Shown in pieces: positions 1 through 5,310 of a DNA stretch of 8,575 bases. Below the pieces are notes generated by a model, which was given only the letters and a program-made list of their open reading frames with translations, searched no databases and was not told where the DNA came from. The position numbers and the translations under genes were made by a program. Source of the DNA: CAZUSC01 sp964622915 (lineage in GTDB: Bacteria; Patescibacteriota; Andersenbacteria; UBA10190); NCBI GenBank assembly GCA_964622915.1, contig CAZUSC010000068.1:1-8575 (forward strand). The letters run 5' to 3'. Every line of letters begins with the position of its first letter. Within the stretch, counting starts at the first letter, position 1.

Positions 1-185
1 GACAGGCGACACTGGTTAAAAACTAAATGTATCTGCTCTTGCACGGCAGCAACATCAATTATCAAACCGTTTTGCATGATGGCAGTTGGCAAAGTTGTCG
101 AACAATAGGACAACAGCCGGTGCGATTTGTCGTTGGCCAACTGCACTAATTTAATTGAGCGGTCCGATATGTCGATGCCAATCAT
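1..185 (-). CDS. pilM: Type IV pilus assembly protein PilM, N-terminal part (runs off the window)
   Basis: The ATG is at 185 and 61 codons are visible before the window edge. The product begins MIGIDISDRSIKLVQLA, which is the first phosphate-binding strand-turn of the actin-like ATPase fold in the PilM style (GIDIGxxxIKLVxL). A segment like NGLIIDVAAVQEQIHLVF follows, and PilM proteins also have a 'xGxIxDxxxlxexl' stretch after the second strand. PilM is a cytoplasmic protein that binds the N-terminus of PilN and links the PilN/PilO platform to the motor; GspL's cytoplasmic domain is the T2SS counterpart. It lies 62 bp downstream of the GspK-like gene, the place gspL occupies after gspK. No clear Shine-Dalgarno is seen; the gap upstream is filled by a 7-bp repeat. 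Identification is confident although only the first 61 residues are visible. Confidence 0.85.
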   Translation of the reverse strand, partial: MIGIDISDRSIKLVQLANDKSHRLLSYCSTTLPTAIMQNGLIIDVAAVQEQIHLVFNQCRL

Positions 186-188
186 AAA

Positions 189-237
189 TCAAGTATAAAG
201 TATCAAGTATCAAGTAGTAAGTAGTAAGTAGTAAGTA
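189..237. repeat. Seven tandem copies of a 7-bp repeat between the GspK-like gene and pilM
   Basis: On the plus strand the heptamers read TCAAGTA, TAAAGTA, TCAAGTA, TCAAGTA, then GTAAGTA three times, without gaps. They fill almost all of the 62-bp gap. On the transcribed strand they read TACTTAC and TACTTGA and end 3 bp before the pilM ATG. The last copies create a TATACT hexamer, but no good -35 sits at the right distance, so I do not call a promoter. Function unknown. Confidence 0.9.
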
Positions 238-247
238 GGACGCTGTT

Positions 248-1552
248 TCACTCAATTTCTTGCCAGTTTTTTATGGTGAATCCGCCAGCCGGGCCGCTGC
301 TAAACTGGGCATTGGCCAGACCGCTGTCATAAGTTACCGTTGCATTATTCTTTATGGTCATGGCGTAGGCGGTCGCTTCCTTCAGCGCCGCGTTATTTTC
401 TAGTACTAACCTGCCGGCGCTGGCATATAAAATACCGCGCAGAGCACCATTGTTTTTCATATAGACGGCCGGCGAGCTCTCGTTAAGGCTGGAATTGGTG
501 GATAGAAGCAGAACGTGGCTTGCACTGGTAGCATTGCACGTTTGAGTAGAAGAATTGTAGCCCTCCGAGCCGCAAATAATCAGATTATTTTCAACCGTCA
601 GACGCCCATCGGTAAGAACCACTCCGCTTAAGGATCCATATAAAGGACTCAGTTGCAAGACGCTATTGTTTTTTAGCAATACATTACCGGTCACCCAGAT
701 TGTACCCGTTACTGTCAGACGAGCGTCATTCTCGATGGTCAAGTTCCCGTTAATTTTAACAGGTCCGAGTATAGCTGTGTCGGAATCATCCAGCGTCACG
801 GAAGAAATCTCACCGCCGGCAGCCGCCGCTACCTTCCAGTCGGCAATTTGCTGATCGCTGATGGGTAGGGGCTGCGGCGAAGGATTGGGACTGCCCGGGT
901 ATTTTGTACCGCCGACGCTGGTAGTCTTAATAGTCTGGTAATACGCATCTACGCCAATAACGCTGCGTTCGATCTTATTGGCATGCGCGTCTGTGCCTAC
1001 CGTCACTCCCTCCAATTCGTTGGCTCCGGCTACCCAAGCTTGTTCTGTAATCTCGGCATTATTGTCCCCATCAATGCTGCCGTTGGAGTATACGTTACCA
1101 ATGACCTTGGCATTGTTAATCATGGTGAGCCCGCCGGCACCAACTTGCACTCCATAGAAAAAGCTAACGCCAGTTGTATTGCGCTCAAGTATAGTGGAGA
1201 GTTTACGTTTCCGATTATTAGTGTCTCCAGAGGAGGTAATAGTAAACTGTGAAGCCGCCTCTTCGATCCGGGTAGTTGCTGTACTGCTATCCAGTGTAAT
1301 AGTGGTCGAAGGCTGATGGTCCAAATCTACGCGAACGAGGCGCAGCAGACCATCCTCAATACCAGCCTCGGCCACATAGTAGCTTTGGAGCGACCGGATA
1401 GAATCGGTCGCCGTCTTTTTATTGGCAAAAGTCAGGATATTGATGCTAAAAGCAATCAGTACGGTCACCGGCACCAAAATAATAAGCATGACCAGAGCCG
1501 CCTGCCCAGTCTGCCAGTGCCGACGATGGCCAAAAGGAGGATGACTATTCAT
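248..1552 (-). CDS. GspK/PilX-like minor pseudopilin with a beta-solenoid-like body
   Basis: I chose the ATG at 1552 (434 aa) over an in-frame TTG at 1564, because the TTG lies inside an inverted-repeat arm and gains nothing. The leader is basic and ends in G16, followed by QAALVMLIILVPVTVLIAF: a class III-like prepilin signal and membrane helix (about residues 17-41). Position +5 is Val, not Glu, as in GspK-type tip pseudopilins. YYVAEAGIEDGLLRL follows (about 58-72), typical of the PilX N-terminal family. Residues ~127-410 are rich in short beta-strand repeats carrying an Asn-Asn pair every 16-27 residues (INNAKV, IENDARL, LKNNSVL, VENNLI, MKNNGAL, LENNAAL, IKNNATV), which suggests a right-handed beta-helix. 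There is a Pro-rich loop at ~218-231 and two Cys at ~327/339. The C-terminus, NWQEIE, resembles SWEQIE of the protein at 3881-5245. Inference: an exported fibre-tip component. The pseudopilin call is strong; the exact role is not shown. Confidence 0.85.
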   Translation of the reverse strand: MNSHPPFGHRRHWQTGQAALVMLIILVPVTVLIAFSINILTFANKKTATDSIRSLQSYYVAEAGIEDGLLRLVRVDLDHQPSTTITLDSSTATTRIEEAASQFTITSSGDTNNRKRKLSTILERNTTGVSFFYGVQVGAGGLTMINNAKVIGNVYSNGSIDGDNNAEITEQAWVAGANELEGVTVGTDAHANKIERSVIGVDAYYQTIKTTSVGGTKYPGSPNPSPQPLPISDQQIADWKVAAAAGGEISSVTLDDSDTAILGPVKINGNLTIENDARLTVTGTIWVTGNVLLKNNSVLQLSPLYGSLSGVVLTDGRLTVENNLIICGSEGYNSSTQTCNATSASHVLLLSTNSSLNESSPAVYMKNNGALRGILYASAGRLVLENNAALKEATAYAMTIKNNATVTYDSGLANAQFSSGPAGGFTIKNWQEIE

Positions 1553-1553
1553 A

Positions 1554-1691
1554 CCCAGTAACAACTACTTGATCGCTTTGGCAAAGCAAAGCGCCAGAGA
1601 AATGTGGCAACAGATGAGTTCAATCTGATTCCAAAACAGTTCATAGATACGAATGGAATATAGTATCTCATTATCAAGTATTGTTACTGGG
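1554..1691. repeat. Inverted repeat (19/20 bp arms) bracketing the gap between the GspJ-like and GspK-like genes
   Basis: The left arm 1554-1573 (CCCAGTAACAACTACTTGAT) and the right arm 1673-1691 are reverse complements with a single one-base indel. The right arm contains the last codon and TAA stop of the GspJ-like gene; the left arm ends one base before the ATG of the next gene. Between the arms lie a perfect 7-bp-stem hairpin at 1574-1593 (CGCTTTG, loop GCAAAG, CAAAGCG) and a second stem, AGATAC 1645-1650 with GTATCT 1663-1668. No U-tract follows the hairpin, so it is not a standard terminator. It may be an RNA structure controlling translation of the downstream gene, or a very small inverted-repeat element. 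Nothing coding was seen in the gap. Confidence 0.8.
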
Positions 1692-2253
1692 CATAGGCTC
1701 TTAGGGAAGCGGTGGAATAAAGAGTTACGACGGCCTCTGTAGCTGCGCCGCGCGCTTCCACAGTTAATTGCACTCTAACAGTATTTGGTGCGGTGGTAGA
1801 CTCACTCGGGGTGGGAGAGGGACTTACGGTGGGTGAGGGCGAAGCTCCGTCAAGCTGGGTAAATACTAGGCTCGTGACTTTAACGCCTTCTGAAGTAATA
1901 AGCTGAACCGGCTGGCTTTCGCGCTTTACCGCCAGTCTCTCCCCATCAACATAGAAGTCTATGTAAGTGCTGGTTTCTCCGGTGGGAGCTTGGCCTGTTG
2001 TTTCTAGGGACAACTGACCAGGATGGGTACCAAAACTGCTGGTGGGATTATACACACCCACCGCATGGCGGGTTTCGTAGGTTATTATCGCCATAGCGCG
2101 CCGTGCGTCGTCGAGAGCTTGGGCCGTGGCCTGGGCCCGAGCATTAAAGCGTACCAGCTGAAAAACAAAGCCCGACACCGCCAGTGCAATAACAGCCAGC
2201 AGGGCGATGTAGGTAACCGCCTCAATCAAACCAAAGCCTTGCTGACTGGACAT
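1684..2253 (-). CDS. GspJ/PilW-like minor pseudopilin with a Ser/Thr/Pro-rich loop
   Basis: The product is 189 aa. MSSQQG is a 6-residue leader, then FGLIEAVTYIALLAVIAL: cleavage after G6, with the conserved Glu at +5 (E11). The membrane/stalk helix covers about residues 7-35 and is followed by RRAMAIITYETRHA (51-64), as in GspJ/PilW families. The C-terminal half is a predicted beta-sheet (TYIDFYVDGERLAVKR, VKVTSLVFTQL, VRVQLTVEARG). Between two of these strands sits a Ser/Thr/Pro segment (~137-156, SPSPTVSPSPTPSES). It is a loop insertion and a plausible O-mannosylation target for the GT39 enzyme encoded at 5311-6636 (inference). The ATG lies one base beyond the TAA of the gene before it (TAACATG), so translation is likely coupled. 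In a GspHIJK-like tip complex it would occupy the J position. Confidence 0.87.
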   Translation of the reverse strand: MSSQQGFGLIEAVTYIALLAVIALAVSGFVFQLVRFNARAQATAQALDDARRAMAIITYETRHAVGVYNPTSSFGTHPGQLSLETTGQAPTGETSTYIDFYVDGERLAVKRESQPVQLITSEGVKVTSLVFTQLDGASPSPTVSPSPTPSESTTAPNTVRVQLTVEARGAATEAVVTLYSTASLRAYAQ

Positions 2254-2254
2254 G

Positions 2255-2953
2255 TTAGTTACTTAGGAAATTTGTTAAGTAAGTTTCCAGGACAACCTGC
2301 TGAGTTGTACTTTTCTCGGACCAGCTGACTGTGGCTGTCACTTTCCTGGTGTTAACATCAATCGTGCCGCTGGCAGCAATGTTATCATTCACATCACGCA
2401 AAACATCTTGGATAACAATAGTACGGGTGAACAAGCCGTCGATTGTCCCCGGATTGGTTGTGGAGAGTGTCCAAGTACCGGTGGTGAGGGTCGGATAATA
2501 AGTGACGTTCGACAGCAGTGGAGTAATAGATGTATTCCAGCTCTGATTGCGCAGGGCACGCACGGCTTCTATGCCCTCCTCCGCTAAGTAGGCGGCTTCC
2601 ACCTGGCGGGCGCTTACCTGCACCGAGATGGACGAAGCAATGGCAAATTGATAGACGGCGAACATGACAATGCCGATGATAGCGACAGCAATTACTATTT
2701 CAATGACACCCATGCCGGTTTGAGCCCCGAATGTCGGGCGTTGTAAGGAGGACTGTGAACGGCTTCCGGCATATTGTTTTTCAGGGACAGTGTCCTCCGC
2801 CCAGCAGGCGGAGCCACCTTCCTCTCGTCTCGTCGCTGTCAAGGCAACTCGCCTGACTCGGCCTGTGACAGACCGTGCCAACGAGACTCCGAGAGACCCT
2901 GCTAAACAAATGCCGAAATCCGCTTTTTGTCTTGTGGTTCGCGCTGTCATCAT
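2255..2953 (-). CDS. GspI/PilV-like minor pseudopilin whose leader carries an inserted repeat element
   Basis: The 232-aa frame starts at ATG 2953 in an ATGATGA overlap with the stop of the preceding gene. The pseudopilin proper begins late: ...FGAQTG then MGVIEIVIAVAIIGIVMF, with cleavage after G80 and Glu at +5 (E85). It continues with AYLAEEGIEAVRALRNQSW (~124-142), typical of PilV/GspI-like proteins, and ends in beta-strands (KVTATVSWSEKSTTQQVVLE). The mature part is ~152 aa, normal for the family, but the leader is 80 residues against 6-16 in its neighbours here. Residues ~11-65, Arg-rich and with two Cys, are encoded by the inverted-repeat element at 2760-2922. Excising 165 bp would leave a 25-residue leader. 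No ATG or GTG lies in frame between residue 3 and M81; TTG codons exist at L25 and L38. Whether the long leader is processed, or the gene is impaired, cannot be told from sequence. Confidence 0.8.
   Translation of the reverse strand: MMTARTTRQKADFGICLAGSLGVSLARSVTGRVRRVALTATRREEGGSACWAEDTVPEKQYAGSRSQSSLQRPTFGAQTGMGVIEIVIAVAIIGIVMFAVYQFAIASSISVQVSARQVEAAYLAEEGIEAVRALRNQSWNTSITPLLSNVTYYPTLTTGTWTLSTTNPGTIDGLFTRTIVIQDVLRDVNDNIAASGTIDVNTRKVTATVSWSEKSTTQQVVLETYLTNFLSN
2760..2922. mobile_element. MITE-like element with ~26-bp terminal inverted repeats and internal hairpins
   Basis: The left end 2760-2786 and the reverse complement of the right end 2897-2922 align closely (CGGCTTCCGGCAT.. against CGGATTTCGGCAT.., then TTGTTT, two differing bases, CAGGG), with about four substitutions and one indel. 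Internal structure: GGACA/TGTCC at 2785-2795; a perfect 7-bp stem CTCCGCC-CAGCA-GGCGGAG at 2795-2813; AGGC/GCCT around 2842-2854; CTGTC/GACAG at 2836-2840 and 2867-2871. The element looks more GC-rich than its flanks and encodes no transposase. No target-site duplication is evident, so the ends are uncertain by a few bases. It most likely belongs to a non-autonomous, dispersed repeat family, but no second copy exists in this window to prove mobility. Confidence 0.65.
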
Positions 2954-3801
2954 TGAATCTCCATTGTACCGCCCAGCGGGCCGACCGTGGCCGCGCCATC
3001 GGCCGCGTAGGCAACAATCTGCTGACTGTCAACTGAAATAGTTACCGCGGCCGTGTTAGACCGTCGGTCTCGATGAATTGATAGTAACGTACTAGCCGGC
3101 CCCAGCTGATGAGTATGAATACGTAATGTCTGATCTGTACCAGCCACACTGACAGTTCCTTGCCAATCGAAGACTGTTTTGCCGGCATTGAAATAATCAG
3201 CCATATTGATCGTGGCAATAACTGAACCGAAATCTAACTTCAGGGTTGTTGAATTCTGAATGCTGGCAGTGAGCGTAAAATGTGCGTGTCTGGTATCAAC
3301 CAGTCGGCTATCCGTCAGCGCAGTTGACCCAGCCAGGCTAGCTTGCCCCGTAGGTAAAATTGAAATGGTGGTTGATTGCTCGGGAGTGTTCACCAGGCGC
3401 AAGCTCACACTGCCAGCCGATACAGTTGTTCCGGCTAAGCGATCAAAGACGACATCACTGCCCCCGCCCAGTGAAATATCATATATTGCTAATTTAGGCG
3501 GCAGAGCATTAACTTCGTTGTCGGCCGCTCCCGCGTTGTACACTGCGCCCTTAAATAGTACGTATTGATCACTAGCAAAATGCACTCCGTAATTACTGGC
3601 GCCTTCCGACGACAAAGTGCGGTCGCGGGCTTGATGGATGGTTGTCAGCAACTGTTGCGTGGCAGTTTGCAGATCAATACTATGCGCAAATGGGCGATAA
3701 CTGACCGTGGCTAACGCCGCCAGGCCAGCCATAATACTTATCGCAATCAACACCTCGAGCAGCGAAAACCCCTCCGCCGCACATTCAGTGCGTGTCTTCA
3801 T
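2950..3801 (-). CDS. GspH/FimT-like minor pseudopilin with a C-terminal extension
   Basis: I chose the ATG at 3801 (283 aa). The frame is open further upstream to a TTG at 3834, but that would give a poor leader, and AGAGGTGG lies 13 bp before the ATG as a possible ribosome site. Leader MKTRTECAAEG, then FSLLEVLIAISIMAGLAALA: cleavage after G11, Glu at +5 (E16). TATQQLLTTIHQARDRTLSSEGASNYGVHF (written in parts: stalk helix ~46-64, then GVHF at 72-75) matches the FimT/GspH pattern of a helix ending in an 'RAR' region followed by the first strand of the globular domain. GspH-type proteins are usually under 200 aa; this one continues with ~110 extra residues (~170-283) containing HAHF, IHTH and RDRR clusters. 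I do not recognise that part. The stop TGA overlaps the start of the next gene (ATGATGA). Confidence 0.85.
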   Translation of the reverse strand: MKTRTECAAEGFSLLEVLIAISIMAGLAALATVSYRPFAHSIDLQTATQQLLTTIHQARDRTLSSEGASNYGVHFASDQYVLFKGAVYNAGAADNEVNALPPKLAIYDISLGGGSDVVFDRLAGTTVSAGSVSLRLVNTPEQSTTISILPTGQASLAGSTALTDSRLVDTRHAHFTLTASIQNSTTLKLDFGSVIATINMADYFNAGKTVFDWQGTVSVAGTDQTLRIHTHQLGPASTLLSIHRDRRSNTAAVTISVDSQQIVAYAADGAATVGPLGGTMEIQ

Positions 3802-3830
3802 ACTGTCAATAATACCACCTCTGCAAATTA

Positions 3831-3880
3831 CCAATAACTAATTTCTAATTTCTTACTTTCTAGTTTATAGGTTTTAGTTT
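3831..3880. repeat. AT-rich, degenerate 7-bp-period repeat between the PilX-like and GspH-like genes
   Basis: On the transcribed strand, directly after the TAA at 3881, the sequence falls into units AAACTAA, AACCTAT, AAACTAG, AAAGTAAG, AAATTAG, AAATTAG, TTATTGG. Only the AAATTAG pair (3838-3851) is an exact tandem; the others vary and one unit is 8 bp. The period matches the 189-237 array although the unit sequence differs. The rest of the 79-bp gap holds only the upstream region of the GspH-like gene. Confidence 0.55.
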
Positions 3881-5245
3881 TTATTCTATTTGCTCCCACG
3901 ATAAAAATTCATACTGACCAGAGGTTGGAAAATAAGGGGGCGGACCGTATAGCATGTGTGGGTCGTATGCTGACTGGCCAGATTTATAGCCGCTGACAAC
4001 TTGGCCACCACTAACCCAGGCGGTGACCGGCACTAAGTTACTAGCAATCATGCCATAGCGAGTTATGCGAGTTTTTATAATGCTAGAGCCGCTGTTGTAG
4101 TAGCGGCGTCCAAACCGTCCCTTTTGGGCAATGTAGGCACCATCTAGTTTCAGCTGGTCCGGTGCAGCTGAATAGGGAATAAGAACATTGCGCTGTGCCA
4201 CCGCCGCGAAGACAACACTGCCATCTTTGACATTGTTGTAACTTATATTGCCGTTGATGATTATATCAGCATTAGTAGACGGTAGATCAGGAAAACGCCC
4301 GGCCGCGATCGTCAAACGATCGTGCACTTCGCCATCAACCCAAACCGTGTCCTCAAAGAAAATAACGCCGTTGGACGGCACTGGCTTAGTTTCCACAAAT
4401 GTCTGCTGATTAATATCGTGTGAGGTGAACTGCCAGCCGGTATCTTGGGCGTAAGACCAAAGAGAACTTTTTTTACTAGTCACCTTATAAACCGAGAAAG
4501 TGTTATTGCTGTTTAAGACAACGTGATAACCATAGGCGGATGAGGGGCCATAATACAGGCCGGCCGCTGCCGCTGCGTCCTTTATGGCTAGTAAATCGGA
4601 GGTGATGGCATTGTAATCAATGGGCGGAGAAGGAAATTGCCATAGGTCAGCAATGACGCCGGTTCCCCAAATACCAGGCTTAGTTAGGTAGTTACAGCCA
4701 TGGTACGGTTGGCAAACATAAGTTTCTTTGGCGCTGGACATAATGCTGTCTGAAGTGCCGTCCATTCTGATCCCGCCATTTGAGTGAACATACCCTGATA
4801 TTTGTCCGCCATACCATACATCGTTGTTAGTAATAGACGCAAAGCGAGCCAAGGATGGAATACCATAGCGCGCCTGCAACGTAACGTTGCGGTTGGTATC
4901 AGACAGTTGTCCGGTTGAAGAAATGAGCACGATGGTCGAACCGGGATCCGGGGCGGTAAATTCCAGGACATATGAACCGATAACGCCCGCCTGCTGGTCC
5001 TGAACCGAACGTGTTTCGGCTTCAAAGTTATCTGGCTCATGCGCCAGCCGCCAGCGCGCGTAGTTAAGTCCTGCTTCGGCTACCTGAAAGGCCGTTTCAT
5101 CGCGCGACTGCAAAACTCCTTGATTATACTGGCGCCCCGTCAGGCCAGACAAGGCAATAAAAATAACTGTAAACATGGTCACAAAGACCAAGGTCATTAT
5201 CAAAATACTGCCGGTACTTTTCTTATGTCTCCTCAGCTCGTGCAT
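3881..5245 (-). CDS. Large PilX/GspK-like pilus assembly protein of a type common in CPR bacteria
   Basis: The product is 454 aa from ATG 5245. Basic leader MHELRRHKKSTG, then SILIMTLVFVTMFTVIFIAL: cleavage after G12, membrane helix ~13-34, Met rather than Glu at +5. AFQVAEAGLNYARWRL (~52-67) is the PilX-family segment. The body is predicted mostly beta: VHSNGGIRMDG (~153-163), a Cys pair at 178/184, then GVIFFEDTVWVDGEV (~293-307), RLTIAAGR, ADIIINGNISYNN (~326-338), and an AQKGRFGRRYY region (~373-383). The end, YDPHMLYGPPPYFPTSGQYEFLSWEQIE (~427-454; key residues YDP, PPPYFPT, SWEQIE), resembles a C-terminal block I know from many CPR proteins and DUF4900-like proteins; that assignment is from memory. 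It is likely an exported fibre component or fibre-linked beta-solenoid. It sits 65 bp after the mannosyltransferase and 79 bp before the GspH-like gene. Confidence 0.82.
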   Translation of the reverse strand: MHELRRHKKSTGSILIMTLVFVTMFTVIFIALSGLTGRQYNQGVLQSRDETAFQVAEAGLNYARWRLAHEPDNFEAETRSVQDQQAGVIGSYVLEFTAPDPGSTIVLISSTGQLSDTNRNVTLQARYGIPSLARFASITNNDVWYGGQISGYVHSNGGIRMDGTSDSIMSSAKETYVCQPYHGCNYLTKPGIWGTGVIADLWQFPSPPIDYNAITSDLLAIKDAAAAAGLYYGPSSAYGYHVVLNSNNTFSVYKVTSKKSSLWSYAQDTGWQFTSHDINQQTFVETKPVPSNGVIFFEDTVWVDGEVHDRLTIAAGRFPDLPSTNADIIINGNISYNNVKDGSVVFAAVAQRNVLIPYSAAPDQLKLDGAYIAQKGRFGRRYYNSGSSIIKTRITRYGMIASNLVPVTAWVSGGQVVSGYKSGQSAYDPHMLYGPPPYFPTSGQYEFLSWEQIE

Positions 5246-5310
5246 GATTATACTGTAGCACTAACCACTTAAACCTTCGGCCCAACCGTGTCGACCCAGT
5301 AACTATATCT

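Noticed and set aside
189..237. CRISPR-like array
   Set aside because: The 7-bp units are directly adjacent with no spacers and there are no cas genes.
248..250. Recoding of TGA as glycine, known in some CPR groups
   Set aside because: TGA serves as the natural stop at 248, 2950 and 5311 right after complete domains, and in-frame TGA does not occur within the genes.
1574..1593. Hairpin CGCTTTG/CAAAGCG as a rho-independent terminator
   Set aside because: The stem is only moderately GC-rich and no T-run follows on the transcribed strand; the downstream genes appear to belong to the same operon.
2741..2750. AAGGAGG as a ribosome binding site
   Set aside because: It is on the plus strand, opposite to the only supported gene there, and no plus-strand gene follows.
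666..3568. Plus-strand open frames (e.g. 666-854, 983-1252, 2023-2328, 3260-3568)
   Set aside because: They lie antisense within clear pseudopilin genes, have no recognisable domains and show low-complexity composition typical of shadow frames.
4468..4474. A7 run (coding strand) in the 454-aa gene and T7 at 8244-8250 as slippage switches
   Set aside because: Single 7-base A/T runs are common by chance and lie within conserved-looking coding sequence; much weaker than the paired C8/C7 tracts.
5247..5252. Perfect TATAAT on the minus strand just before the ATG at 5245
   Set aside because: Transcription from it would begin inside the coding region past the ATG, and the bases 17 bp upstream do not resemble a -35.
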